Positions 44,026-56,185 of a stretch of DNA of 64,000 bases are shown one piece after another (positions within the stretch are counted from its first letter, which is position 1; every line of letters begins with the position of its first letter). Position numbers and translations under genes: made by a program. The notes under the pieces are model-generated. The model was not told the DNA's origin and ran no database searches. It saw only the letters and a program-made list of their open reading frames with translations. The stretch is from Aphelenchoides besseyi (taxonomy: Eukaryota; Nematoda; Chromadorea; Rhabditida; Aphelenchoididae), in the NCBI GenBank assembly GCA_024699855.1, contig JAMPIQ010000003.1:2480001-2544000 (forward strand). The letters are read 5' to 3'.

Positions 44026-44965
44026 CGTACTGGACAGAAGTTGGGAAGACACTTGGTTTATTGCGTGCTTAGTAATGATAGCGTGGTTTTTTCAGCTTTT
44101 TGGTTTTGTCGTTGAATATTCTTTCATTTTAGATGCTTTCGGACGAGAAGAAGAAGAAGTTAAGGTACAGTACGCGATTTTACGAAGCATTAGGGCAACG
44201 GCGACGAAATGCAAAGTTTCCAAGTCGAGTGTTGAGCACGTACTCAAAAACCTGACCAGAAAGACGCGCAAGACTCGGTCGTCTAAAGAAGTGAATCCGC
44301 GTCTTCGTTGTCGATTAAACGCCATGTAGTCAACGAACTTCAAGGCGGTAATCGCGTTCAATCCAGGATAACTTGGAATTGGCGGGCGATCGACCAACGA
44401 TTCGTCGCCGGCTGAATCGCGACAAATGGGCGGTGGATCAATCATGATCCTTGGCGCCATTTGTTCAACCCGAAAACTGCTGATCGACGTACGTTCTTCG
44501 TCTATCTCTTCAACTTTTGATGGCAATTTAATCCGTTACAGGTTTGCAACAATCACTGCAAGGCAGTCGACTACGTTTCGTGTCTCAATTTGAAGTTTTT
44601 TCCGTGGATCCAAAAGCAAATAAGACGCCGGTCCTGGGCGTGGCAACAAGACTTGACGCTTATTCACACGGCGAAGACCGCCACCGACTTCTTACTCGAC
44701 CAGCAAGTAGCTACGAGCGATTGGTCATCCCGTAGCCCAGAGTTGAATCCGATGGTTAACTTTTGGAAGCTGATGGAGGACGAAATATACAAGAATGGTC
44801 AATTTCGCACGAAGTCCGAACTTCTGGCCGCAATCCATCGCTCCGTCCCGAAGATTAAGGCCTTCTTCTCCTGTATGAAGAAGCGCCTTGAGGACGTGGT
44901 CGGAAAGCGAGGCCTTCAGATATCTTAACAAAACAAAGTGTCTTCCAAACTTTTGTCTAGTACTG
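44026..44965 (+). mobile_element. Tc1-like element, right copy, dead
   Basis: Inverted copy of the left Tc1-like element with the same lesions (NPMVNFW, frame changes). It is 150 bp shorter at its outer end: sequence between two TTTGGAA copies of the left element is absent here. Other differences are single residues (KSELL for KPELL, FFSC for FSC). Confidence 0.82.
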
Positions 44966-45281
44966 TATAGCACATTGGCTGAATATGAGTGCTTCTAGCT
45001 CATAGTCGTTACGATACTATCGATACTCTAAACACCTCTTATGACAAAGGAAAAGTCTAAATACTCGTCTAGTAACAAAATGCATTTAAATTCCCACTAA
45101 AGCAGATTGCGAAGACTACTATTTAAAACTAATCTCCCGAATTGATGTTGTAAATTAAAAGTATTTTGACTGCTTTTATACTCACAACTGAGGCATTCCT
45201 GCATCATCATTTTATTTGATTTCCTTCTGTTAAAACAACATTCACACAACTCACTTATCATCTCTACAACAAATCACAGAG
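44966..45281. other. gene-less stretch
   Basis: AT-rich DNA between the composite transposon and the next gene's stop codon; nothing recognised. Confidence 0.55.
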
Positions 45282-46349
45282 TTATTCCTTGTCGATGTCG
45301 TTAAAAGCGTCGAAAGAAAAAGTCGCCTTGAATTCCGTGCAGTTAACGGAATCATCGTCCTTGATCAAACTGAACGGATCACAAAATTGATATACATCTG
45401 GCCATCCGAATTTCGTCGTCACTAATCGATGATAACAACTTTCATTCGAGTCGGAACTTCTGAATAACTCAATAATTACTATTCTGCAATCAAGCAACCT
45501 ACTGAAATGCCATATCTGGTGCAAGTCGACACACTGGGCAGTAGATCACAAGATCGCTTGCTCGAAACTTATCCTTTTTATTTGTTTTCAATTTCTCTAC
45601 GTCTGCAGCAGGAGCCGAAAAGTAACAACAGATTAATAACGCTGCTCTAAAACTCACGATAATTTGAGAGTCGAACTGTTTGAATGGTTGTGGATGAACG
45701 CCGGAACACTCGGTTATGTTCGGACGTGTATATGTCTGAACATTATTGTAACAAGAAATCTAAAACCAATCAATGCGTCCATTTGTTCACTCACTGTTTC
45801 CAATTGATCTGAACATCGACGATCCAAATTGCCGCTTTTAAGGCGACGTTCTCGCCACAAAAAATTGTTCTTGTCTGCATTATTATTACATAAATCCTGT
45901 AAGGTTGTTTCATTTTTGGTTCTCTTTGACAGCTTACCGTATACCAAGGACTCATCTCTTCGTATTCGCACTGTTGAAACGTGACGACTTTCTTCTTGGA
46001 AGTAAGCAATTCCTCCTCTCGTAGATAACCGACAATCGCTTGCTGCGACGAGAATTAGATAAAAAAACATCTTTTCGTTCCTACCTTCTGCGCGTAGATC
46101 ACGACAATTGAAAGGAAAATCGAGAGAACGATGAGCACCAAAATAATGATCTAAACGAAAGTGTTTGAGAGGGAAAAAGAACGTACATTCGTGATGAGCA
46201 TGTAGGAACATGGCTTACGACGAATAGCTTTTCGAACAAACTTTTGGTATTTGCTGCGATTCTGTTTCCGCTTTGTAATCTGTAAAAGAAGATGACGAAC
46301 CGAAAAGAAAACTCACGTTGCGAGAGCGATCAACTACCGTTCTCGTCAT
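45282..46349 (-). CDS. single-pass type II membrane protein with Cys-rich ectodomain
   Basis: Seven or eight exons run from MTRTVVDRSRN at 46349 to FDAFNDIDKE and a stop at 45282. The N-terminal 40 residues are strongly basic (ITKRKQNRSKYQKFVRKAI). One membrane helix follows (IIILVLIVLSIFLSIVVIYA) with no signal peptide, so the rest should lie outside the cytosol or in a lumen. The ectodomain has conserved-looking cysteine spacing (QQCEYEEM, DLCNNNADK, RRCSDQ, ISCYNN, ITECSG, IYCPVC, ESCYHR, YQFCDP, VNCTEF) and two N-glycosylation sequons (NIT, NCT). Splice sites are GT-AG except one doubtful junction near 45660, where a GTTTTA donor is needed to keep the frame. The family is unknown to me. 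Confidence 0.65.
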
Positions 46350-46461
46350 TGCAAATGATGAAGACTGATCGAAAACCTTCTTTAAACTTTAAATTATGCA
46401 TAGAAACTTTCCATTTCGCGTAAAAGTCGTTTATTGAACTTGAGTTTATTTGTCAACAAAA

Positions 46462-47848
46462 TTACAATTTTTCTGAATCTTCGGATTTCAAGACATCTTC
46501 GACAATATGCGGAGTTTGTGCCCAATAAGTTGATAAGTATGCGCGAACCGATGGTGGAAGGTTTCTATCATCGGAGAGATCCATCAATCGCCTCGAATTA
46601 AAGAGTGCCAAATTGATTAACGCTTCAGGTCTTCTTAAGTAACAAAAAGTCGAATCGTTTGTATTAAATCACCAAACCTCATCGGAATTCTATGCATAAC
46701 AATTTGCGTGAAAGGATCTTGTTGTTTGTCATTAAATACGCTCAGTACTCCGTCGTGAACATCCAAGACACTGTTAAACGTATAAAGATGCCATGATTCG
46801 TTAGGTAATCGTATTTGTTGGATTTTCTTTGCTCCAAATTGGTAAACAAGTAAAAGACTGCCGTAGTGGGTATCAACCAGTGCATAGTTTTGATCTCGCT
46901 CCCAAGTGCTCATATGCCAATTGAAATTATACATCGGCTAAAACAGAGCTTTTAGCTAAAGATACGAGGCTTACCAATATGTCCTTGATTCCTGTATCCA
47001 ATTTAGTTTCCAGTTTTATGGTTTTAGTTTTTTCATCGAAATTAAACAAACGTAACATAGCTTTTCGATCTTCTGACTCCTGATTTGGGCGCACTTCCTC
47101 GTTCACGTACTGAACTGTGTAGACTTGATTGGAAGAAATGAACACGCTTGGAATCTTTCGCACTTAAAAGTGCAATTGATTGTAGGGATTATCGACACTG
47201 AATTTGATCTTGAATTGATCTGAAAACATTTAATAGTTGGTAATTAAATTTAAACATAACTGTGAATTCAAAGATTGTCACATTTCCTTTCCAACTAGTT
47301 CCTTCATCTTGACTCAAGTGCCAAAAATGAACGGTTCCACGAGAATGATCGGGAGACCAATTTAATTTGCCTTCTGTGCACTTGGATGTACCGTTCCACT
47401 TAGCAATCTTTAATGCTCTTTTCTGATCAACAGTGATCTGATGGTGAGCGTAATCCAGTTTGGCACATGACAACCAAACTTCTGATGAGCCGGGAGAAAA
47501 CAAAATTAAACAGTCGCGATCGTTCAACAACACAAAGTCAAACAACAAACCATCGGTCCCAAGCTCACAAAACTCGAATTCTCTGAACAAAAAGAATATA
47601 CGATACGGTAAATGAACTCACATGAATTTGCCGCAGTAAATGTCTGCCAAATTGAGGGTTCGTCGTTTAATCCAATTGCCAAATTTTTCAAATCGATTGA
47701 TTTGAATCAACTCACTACGAGTTCCAGCAAAAGTAAAACCCAAGACTTTGGCGTATGGTAATTCAAGAGTGTTGCAGTAAACAGGAGAGGAATTCAACAT
47801 CTCAACTGACTCTTGCTCAGAAATCTGTAAACCTTTTTCGACGCTCAT
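46462..47848 (-). CDS. uncharacterised protein, paralogue of the 12.8-14.2 kb gene, possibly broken
   Basis: Exon 1 (47848 to about 47629, MSVEKGLQISEQESVEM to YCGKF) splices by GTGAGT/GTTCAG to EFEFCELGTDGLLFDF ... NGTSKCTEGKLNWSP. Later blocks are QFKIKFSVDNPYNQLHF, an in-frame TAA at 47164-47166, RKIPSVFISSNQVYTVQ, then PMYNFNWHMSTWERDQ ... ESWHLYTFN and, after GTTTGG/CTTAAG, RRPEALINLALFNSRRL to SEDSEKL. The TAA and the phase mismatch at the intron before it (about 47220-47265) suggest a pseudogene, or a junction I have misread. The pattern of short beta-like segments with W and D-Y suggests a repeat or propeller fold, but no named domain fits. Confidence 0.5.
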
Positions 47849-48274
47849 TCTGTTAGATTAGAGAAACTAAACTAAAGAAAACAGTCCGTAAGCACAAACA
47901 TGTCCTCGCAGTCATTATTTGAGAACAACGCTTAGCCACAAGATAGCTGTCATGTTGCGAGTGATGAAGAAGTGACGGAAGAGCGTCATTTAGGGGTGCG
48001 AAACTCCGATCCGCACACTCATTTAAATTTTCTTCGCGCTAAGCGACATTGTGGTTGAATGCGAGAATCCGTCTTATTCGTTTGAGAGCAATCAAATCCA
48101 TACAAAGAATTCGTAAGCGATTCTCAAGCTTCACTTCTACAGTTCGACGTATGAACTTTTAAGTTCCGCATAATTTTTATTTCCTTCTACTATCAGGTTG
48201 TTTTAATATTGCGAATAAAAACAGGAAAAGTAGACGAACTAACTGGAAGAATGTTTTCTAAGGATTACCAAAGG
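47849..48274. other. gene-less stretch
   Basis: Intergenic. Its right part (48175-48270, the 3' flank of the next receptor) is the source-like counterpart of 8660-8735. Confidence 0.5.
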
Positions 48275-49500
48275 TCAGATTACAAAAACGTTACTACGTG
48301 CTTTGTGGTCACTTGAAGATGTGATTGCTTCAACGCTTGTAATCGATCTGCCGAATGGGTAAAACGAAGTGCACAATAACTGAATTGTTCGTTGTCTGAA
48401 TCTACCGACTAGAACCAGGACACTCATGGGATTAAGAAGTGGAATGAAATTCAAACTCAACGTGATTATGCTACCGACGCCGACGAGATTAAACTTCAAG
48501 ATCATCAAAATCAAAAGCACGAAAAGTGGAATCAGAGCTCCGGCAAACAGAAGAAATGCCTGAGCAAACAACATTCTATTCATCTAAACAACCGTATCGT
48601 TAATCGAAAAAACTGTTACATTACTTGTTTCTGGAGACGACGCGTTTTGGGTCGCAGTCGATCTCTCATTTTGTTCAATTCCACGTAAACCTCATAACTG
48701 AAGTATACGATTAGAATGCAAAGTCCAGGTTCCATTGTAATTGACATTAAAATGATTAGGAGCATCGGAGTCGAATTCTAAAATCAACAGCTTTCCATTT
48801 TATTCCGAAATTTTGTCTGCTACCAGCTCCCCAATAACAAGAGTGGGAGTCGCGTTTGGGTACGGAAAAAGAAAGGGATTGTTGTTTAAAAACGAGTGAT
48901 CGCGACTGTTCCAATGAGCCGAGAGATAGAAACCGTAACCAAAGATCATCAAAAACAGACACCCAATGCCAAAGGTTGTCGAACCCCATTTCATCAAATC
49001 TACGACCTGAGTCTTCTGGTTTCTAAAAACACAAAAGTAATGCACATTTTTAGCATATTGTCACCTGCAAACTAATCGCCATCGAAAAGCGAAAGGAATA
49101 GGTAACGAGACGATGGCCCAGCAAAGAGTGAAGGAATAGGAACCAACAAAGGCATAATGAAACGATCGTGGAAACCATTTTGCTGGACCGGTAAACGCGT
49201 GAATCCACAAACCGTCAACAATTTCAAAGTGCTATCCAAACGGTATAATTGGTGAATGTCAGTAAACTTACGGCTCCATTAAACAAATTGAGCGCTGTAC
49301 ACGTGTAGTCGATGATGCAGTTGAGAATCAAGACCTGAAGGGAAGTCGGGATGATGTTTTTTTAGCCAACTTACGTTCTTGTACTCGCGCAGTTCGTTGT
49401 TTGTTTCAGTATAAATAAGATGTAACAACAGCGAATTGAAGATGAGAGCAAGAATGTCGGCAGTGTAAATAGCAACTTGAAGACCGTAGTAAAGTAGCAT
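48275..49500 (-). CDS. nematode chemoreceptor (Srd/Str-like), copy A
   Basis: Six exons from MLLYYGLQVAIYTAD (exon 1 49500-49375) to SNVFVI, about 339 residues, the normal size of a nematode serpentine receptor. The order is TM1 with LIYTETNNELREYK, VLILNCIIDYTCTALN (TM2), GLWIHAFTGPAKWFP, YSFTLCWAIV (TM3), FRWRLVC, FGIGCLFLMIFGYGFYL (TM4), NSTPMLLIILMSI (TM5), KTRRLQKQMNRMLFAQAF (TM6 approach) and NFIPLLNPMSVLVLVGRF (TM7 with the LNP motif). All introns are short GT-AG and no lesion is seen. It should be a G-protein-coupled sensory receptor of the cell membrane; the ligand is unknown. A relic of a very close copy lies at 8.5 kb. Confidence 0.88.
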
Positions 49501-50015
49501 ATTTCTTGGGTACGACTATGTTTCAGAGTTGCAAGCTATTTGTAAATGACCGTAATACTCTTTTATTTGCTTTTATACTCGAAACGTTACGTGCAATGTT
49601 GCGTAGTCAATTGCATGGATTTGCGAGTTCATTCCAAACTTGAAATGTCAGAGCAATCAATTGGAGCTGACAACATCTGTAATGCAACAACGATAAACAT
49701 TTGCGTGCTACAATACGACAATCCGAAAGACCACGATGTAGACCCAATGGTTCGTGATTACGTAAAAAAGTGGTTGAAAGAAACGCGTGCAGTTAACCAC
49801 TTTTTCGAGTTTAATTACTTTCTCGATGAGTAGAAATCGGTCCAATAAACGTTTCGTTTCAATTAATTACACAAATCTGGAAATAAGCCTAGAAGACTAA
49901 CATGTTCACTTATTATAACACGCACATTGGGTTCATGTCGACTCATTTGTTTTTCATCATAAACATGTCGAAAGCCATTTATTGTCACAGTGTCGAAATG
50001 TAAATACATGACTCT

Positions 50016-51393
50016 TCATCGAATAACTGAAACCGCCAATTTTGTTTGTCGCATTGAAGCCGTTGCTTCGGTCGTATTCTCAATCTTGTATCCGAATCGT
50101 TTCCCACAAAACAACATAGTGAACGCTCTTCTACGGAAGCGTGTCACAAAAATAAGTGTGCTTAGTGGATTCAGTGAAGGAAGAAACGACAAGATTAAAG
50201 AAACAGTCGATCCGGCACCTTGAATGTCAGATTTGCATATCATGAGAATAACAAGAACAAACAATGGTAACAGAGCACTTGCGAACACTCCCAAAGTTTG
50301 GACTGATAGAGTGATGGTCATTTGCCGTTGAAGTCGAAGAGTTTTCAATTGCGCATTTTTTTCGCGAACTTTCCTTAGCTCCAGATAGATACTCCAACTG
50401 CAGAAGAGTATAATCCATAGTACAAATAAACCACCAACAGCCGTTACACTTATGACGATGTACATTGGAAGTGACGTCTAAACATTTGGAATGAGGAATT
50501 TCTTTAATGAAAGCTTACGAGTTCTGCAATCACAATGGTTGGCGATGAATTGATAGCATCAAAGAGAAATGGATTGTCGTGCAAAAACGAATGATCGGAA
50601 AACTTCCAATCACTCACGTAGAAACATAAAGAAAATGCGGTCCAAAAGAAAAGCGATGCAGTGAATGGAAACATGGCCAATTTGGTCAACTCGATAGCAT
50701 TCAAACAACGACTACTAAAATTTCGAGTCAATAAAACGATCTTTTGAATTACCGTTTAATCAAAAGATATCGAAAATAGAACGTCAGCGGAAGACTGCAG
50801 ATGTTGAAACTCAAAATAAAACTGTACGCTCCGCTCCAAAAGCCATGCAAACACTCGGGAGTATACTTTGCCGGTCCATTCAATACGTGAACCCACAAGT
50901 TCGAAACCAACTCAAAACGCTACAAGCAAAATTGGAAGTCGCAAGGTTACTGCTAATGTCAAACTTTGCATTTAATGAACTTTTTGTTTGAAAAACTTTT
51001 GACATTTTAAGACCACAAAATACCGTCGATTATCATGCTTCAACAATTTGGACCACACAACACGTGGCAAAACGAAATTATTGTTAAAATTGTATCTCAA
51101 CTAAACAACCGAGTATTCATTGTTAGTTGTAGGCTATAGAACCGTTTTGCACTTACTGGTTGGGTAAATGCATTCATGGAACTGCACGTCAAGTCGATCA
51201 CACCGTTCAAAATGATCATACTAAATACACACGATAAGTTTCCGAAACAAGGTAGTTACCTTCGATATTCGCCTAGATCTCTGTTGGTTTCTGTCAGAGC
51301 TAATTGAATGACAAGACTGTTTACAAGCACCGAAAGAATCTCAGTGAAGTAGATAGAAGTATTTAGAAATAGAGGTGCAATAAGCACGTTCAT
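50016..51393 (-). CDS. nematode chemoreceptor (Srd/Str-like), copy B
   Basis: Five exons from MNVLIAPLFLNTSIYF to TKLAVSVIR, about 338 residues. It shares the cluster signature: LTETNRDLGEYRS, MIILNGVIDLTCSSMN, LWVHVLNGPAKYTPECL, FYVSDWKFSDHSFLHDNPFL, PTIVIAEL, TSLPMYIVIS, QRQMTITLSVQTLGVFA and LPSLNPLSTLIFVTRF. The last exon (50465-50016) is one piece where copies A, C and D have at least one intron after the K/R-rich loop, so an intron was lost here. The intron at about 50922-51158 is longer than usual (about 235 nt). No lesion seen. Confidence 0.88.
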
Positions 51394-52081
51394 TTCGATT
51401 ATGATATCGAAGTGTGGTTGCAAAGTAATTCGACTGAAAAGTACACAGACACTCAAATTTGACGAACTTTGAGTTGGCGACTTTAATGATACGGTTGCTA
51501 ATGGAGTCACCACTTTGATATCAAATGACCATTTAGTAGTTAATTTACTGTAAGGATTAATCAAAAGGAGTCGTCCATTCAGAAGATCTTCGGGTTAAAA
51601 CCAAAGGATTAAAGATAAGCACGTGAATTTCGATTACAACAATTCGAAAAATGCGGGTGTTTCGTCATGGATTAGTGAGCAGTTTTTAGCTGCACTTTAA
51701 ACTTGGGAAAGTTTTTCAAGTTCTTTCAACTACCAGTATGTCGTAGGTCGGATTAGATGAATGAATTGGACTCTTAATTGAGTGACTTGGTTCTCTTCTT
51801 TATTACTCGGGACCACCCAACACGTTCAAGAAAACAATTTTTGCCATTTGAGCAAAAAACTTCTCGAAATAGTAACTAGATGTGTGTTCAATTCTCAATA
51901 ACATTTGTGGTTACGTATAAAATATCAGCTTCAAAGTCGACTGTTTTTATTACTAAACTCAAAACTTTAACACAAAATAAACGATTATGATGAATCGTCT
52001 AACTTATTTCTGATCGCAGCTGAATTAAAATCTACAAGAAAAATTAGGGATCGGGATCGATTGCACGAGAGTATTAGATAC

Positions 52082-53433
52082 TTAAGCGATAGTAATTGGA
52101 GTATTGTCTTTGGAGAAATGATTGGACGATTCGTAGTTTGAAACAGCGCTCGGACGTAACCAAGGTAAAAAGCCGGAAAGAAATCGCGATCTGAATCGAT
52201 GAACCAAAGCAATAGTACACAACGGATTCAAAACAGGTATCCAACTCAAAATCATGTTCACACAGGTGCCCATTCCGTGAATCTGAAATCATTTTCTTAG
52301 TGCTTCCTCTCCATTGAACCATTACCTCAATCGCCGACAACATCATGAATACTAAAACGAGAAGTGGTATCAAAGCAGTTGCAAACACCGAAACAGTTTG
52401 CGCAAACAATGTTCGATTCATTTGACTTTGAAGTTTTCGTGTACGAGGAGCCATGTGAACTTTCATTTCCTCGAGCTTACGAATCGTATCGTAAGTGAAA
52501 TACGCAATCATGAAGCAAATCAAAACATTTCCAACAACTAAACTTCGTGCATTACGTTTTCTTATTGAAATTAACTCACGCGCAGTGGAGATAATCAATT
52601 CGTACATTGGTAGACTGTTCTAAAACAACAAACGTTTCATAATCAACTGCTTCAATTCTATACCAGCTCTCCAATCACAATTGTTGGATGCGGATTTTCG
52701 TCATTGAAAATGAATGGGTTGGACATAAGGAACGTGTGATCGGTGTATTTGTAATCAGAAACCTACAAACCTTTTGAATTTTCCCTAACCCTAGAAACCA
52801 ACATAGAAACTGAAGCCAAACATGAACCACCAATGACACGACGCAATGAATGTGAAGAAAAAGAGTCCGATGAGCTGTGGAACTGTCAGTTTTTTCTTTC
52901 TGAATTGTTTTAGTGACAGCGTTTTGCATCAAAACAACCCACTTGCAAAGTAAAAACCATCGATAAGCGAATTGAATAGGCAGAGCAATAATTCCGAACT
53001 GAAGCATTATGTACTCGACTTCAATAGAAATCCTCTTACCGCAAGTTTCATACTATAGGCCCCAACAAAAACGTAGTGCCACGATTTGGGAAACATATTT
53101 GCTGGCCATCCAAACATATGTACCTAAAGACCCTGAATATTAATCGTCCGTTTTGTCCTCAATCACCCAGACGCCCTGTGTAATTTCCATATTTTCATGA
53201 TTCCAAACTCCAATCAAAGTGCACGTGTAGTCGACGATTCCGTTCAAAATCAACAGATTCTTGTACTCCTGTAATTGCAAGTGAGCATATAGCAGCAAAA
53301 TAGCTTTGCATACTTTTAAATCTTTTGTAGTTTCAGTTGAAGCTAAGTAAATGACGATCGTATTCAACATCAAAGAGGTTCCTTCGGCCACGTAAATGCA
53401 CCAGTGAAAAAAGTTTACCAAAAATAAGACCAT
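52082..53433 (-). CDS. nematode chemoreceptor (Srd/Str-like), copy C
   Basis: Nine or ten exons from MVLFLVNFFHWCIYVAE to DNTPITIA. Several naive open frames read through 36-45-nt introns, but splicing restores paralogue-like sequence each time: TTKDLK|EYKNLLILNG, GVW|VHMFGWPANMFP, LCK|KKKLTVPQLIG, FSFYV|SDYKYTDHTF, ISTA|LVGNVLICFM and SAIE|IHGMGTCVNM. The C-terminal part SWIPVLNPLCTIALVHRF matches the others. The tail ends PITIA as in copy D (PMTIA), so C and D are closest relatives. Intact as far as can be read. Confidence 0.87.
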
Positions 53434-55032
53434 GATGCTTTACAAGCTTAAAGATTCCGATTAGCTCGACAACTTCGATTGACATGCAGTATTTACACAC
53501 GCAAAAACTACTCAGCTGAGTTACAAGTATACGATAAAATGTACAAAATCCGCTATTGAGATTATCGTTTTATAGTCGATTATAACAATGACTTGGTTCA
53601 ACTATTGGTTGCATACGATAATCGCGCTCAAACGAGTTCTGAACTCACGCAATATTTCTTTCATTTGTTCGTAGTGTCGATTTAAATCCCAAATGTTGAA
53701 TAGAGAACAAACGAAGCCAATAGTCGACGTCCAATTGCTCCGCCTTAATTGATTCATGAAACAAACAGTGATAGCGTGTTATCGAAACGTATATCTTAAC
53801 AAGCACGTGTTCAATCAAATTGAACTCCATGGTCCGAAGTTGTTGGGTCAATGATCAGTTCCATGGTGGCACGCAAACGATCATTCAAAGTTTGACGACT
53901 TTTCGTAAGAAGTAATTAACTTGGAGACTGTTAGTTGAATTGTTCAATTCGCAAACATGATGATGATTAATACAGATATTCACCTATTAGATTCTAAAAC
54001 TACAAACTGAGTGCCATTCTATGTAATTAGAAGACAATGTTGTTAAATATACGATCGGAATCTCAGTAGCAAAACCCTTTTGTTTTGAAAAGAAGTTCTT
54101 CGTTAACGGCTGACCGATTCAAATACTACAAAAGTAAACGATGAAAGACGATATATTTATTGGATATACCGGTCAACCTACAAGTGGCATCAACGCCAAA
54201 TGACGCAAAGGACAAAATTGGAATGTCGAGAACAAAATAAGAGTAAAATGTTGCAAAAACCATCGAGGTTACCTGTCTACCAGAAATCGCAACTAAGAAA
54301 CCGAAGTCACGCGATCACAAAGGCCAAGTCACGATTTCAATGAAGTGCGTGATTGTTTCTATTTGAAGGTCGGAAAGCGAAAGCGACCGGACAACAATGG
54401 TCAACCTCCGATATCATGCAATCCGACCACGCGTTGTATTACTGTGCAACAAAGACGTAAGAGTAGGACCGTGATATTTACTTTTAAAGAAATTGATTAG
54501 ACTTCTGAGTGGCTGAAGAATGAAAACGGAAACAAAGTGCAACAGAAACTTCGAGCGAGAATGTTGCCTATTTTCTGCACATTGATCGTTTCGCAGGTAC
54601 AAATGGCCCGCGAACAATTTGGTTTCAGCTGCCAATAGTGAGGTTGTATCAACTTTTTGTGTAGAATACTAGACAATAAAATGTATAGTGATCCAATGAA
54701 GAAAAGTGGACGATTGAAACAAACAACAGAATCAAATGTTTTTGAGAAAATTTTACAACTTTTTTTGAACCTAGGACGTTTGACTGGTTCCTTCACTCAA
54801 CATTTCTGATAACCTTAGCAACAAGTGATATAGTATTCTGAAGAACTGGGCTTTCACGACAGAAAGCAAAGTCAATCTTCGGCAATTTCAGTTGCTGATT
54901 CTTCAGGACGATCATTTCACTTTGTTTAAACTAATCTCAAGTTCGCCTAATCTCCGTTTGCATAGAACTCTCAAACATGAGAAAAGAATACAGTCAATCT
55001 AAAGTTTACATTATGATTTCTATTGACCTTAC
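53434..55032. other. gene-less stretch
   Basis: Intergenic between copy C and the kinase relic. The small open frames here have no motif or splice support. Confidence 0.5.
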
Positions 55033-55604
55033 GTTCACATTGTTCAAGTAAACGTTGCTTTGGATCAATTCTGGAGCCAAATACTTCACCAAAACTCTAT
55101 CCAACACTTTGCCAATCATTTGTTTTTCTTGGATCACCTCTCCAAAACCAATTACTATAATGTTGTCTGCTTTTCTTCGGTAAGCACTCAATTGCAAGCT
55201 CTAAAATAAAAATCTAAATTGAGCAAACAAATAGAAAACTGACACAAATTTTTGATTTTTTTGCTCAACATAAGACAACCAGCGCACGTATCAATGGCGA
55301 ATTGACACTGTTGATTAAGGCACATGTCCCACGTTTTTGCATTAGTTAAGGAGAGCTTCGTTGGCACTGGTTCTATTACAATCACTAGTTATTTGTTGAC
55401 TCGAAATTGAAAACAAATGAACGGAAGACATAAATCAACTCACCGCCACAGCCAGAAATTGAACAACGTTTCGATGTGAAACTGGCACATCAAACTTGCC
55501 TTTTTCACGATCTTAAGTCGGGCCTTACGGTCCATGTTTCTTCTCATTATCTTGACAGCAATAAACTTCAATTCACCGTTGACGGAAAACGCTGCAGAGA
55601 ACAC
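55033..55604 (-). pseudogene. tyrosine-kinase relic (Fer/Fps-like)
   Basis: Three exon-like blocks with splice sites: 55604-55444 (VNGELKFIAVKIMRRNMD, KASLMCQF then HRNVVQFLAVA in the next frame), 55384 to about 55243 (VIEPVPTKLSLTNAKTWDM, CQFAIDTCAGCLMLSKKI) and 55201-55033 (RRKADNIIVIGFGEVIQE, VKYLAPELIQSN). The order AVK, HRNVVQFL, AIDxAxGxxxLxxKK, (D)FG, K-[WY]-x-A-P-E is that of non-receptor tyrosine kinases. One frameshift precedes HRNVV. The HRD loop is absent, and DFG reads GFG after I. The glycine-rich loop and the C lobe are missing. It lies inside the receptor cluster. Confidence 0.65.
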
Positions 55605-56185
55605 CTGAATCAAAAGTTGATTATCATCGTTTGATCGCTTTCAAGACACTTCACTGTCACATGCTTCTACGGCAAATTTCTTCTAAACATGGATGAAGTT
55701 TCAAGGAATATCATGTTCCGGTCGTTCAACCGTACGTTCAAGCTTAACATCAGATGCAGCAGAACATGGAGTCTTGGTGCACTAATGCTACTCGAGGAGA
55801 CTCCAAACTGTTTTTTGGATTGTAAAGAGTCAACCGAAACATCGTTTTTGCAAACTTGTCATCTCTACCTAGAAGTGCCTTTTCTTTATTTTCAGCAGAC
55901 AATGATAAGACATTAATTATATGCTTTTAAAGAGTCCAAAAATTTTGCAATTATCCGTTTTCATATGATAGCTTAGTGGTAGTTAACAGCACTTGTGCTT
56001 ATTTGCTGTTCAGAGATAATTGTCGGTGAACTGATTTATTGAGTGAGATTACAAACATAACGTTAATGCAATTAGATTATAATTGAACAAAAAAGTTTCG
56101 GTTAAATGAGAAGATTAGGAGTGTGTGTTACAAGTGGTATGCAGGATAGAAACCGAATAGTTCTGCATGCAAGTTATCATGAGAT
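55605..56185. other. gene-less stretch
   Basis: AT-rich intergenic DNA 3' of receptor copy D. A segment at about 55968-56000 (TAGCTTAGTGGTAG) recalls a tRNA D-arm but no full cloverleaf forms. Confidence 0.5.

Larger units (their letters stand above)
38484..44965. mobile_element. 6.48-kb composite inverted-repeat transposon
   Basis: The left end CAGTACTGGAC and the right end GTCTAGTACTG are inverted copies, each flanked by TATA (TA target site). The left arm (38484-40777) and the right arm (42825-44965) are almost identical in inverted order over their full length. The translated frames in the two arms match except for a few residues. Each arm consists of a Tc1-like element on the outside and about 1.2 kb of other sequence inside. 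The 2.05-kb centre (40778-42824) is single-copy and encodes a pogo-like transposase. Either two Tc1 copies captured a long-TIR pogo-type element, or one arm was copied by inverted duplication. Confidence 0.88.

Noticed and set aside
49546..49833. 95-codon plus-strand frame followed by AATAAA 22 bases after its stop
   Set aside because: No motif, splice signal or trans-splice acceptor; composition not distinct; lies in the upstream region of receptor A. Could be real but I cannot support it.
55967..56000. tRNA-like D-arm sequence (TAGCTTAGTGGTAG)
   Set aside because: No matching acceptor stem or T-arm could be drawn around it.
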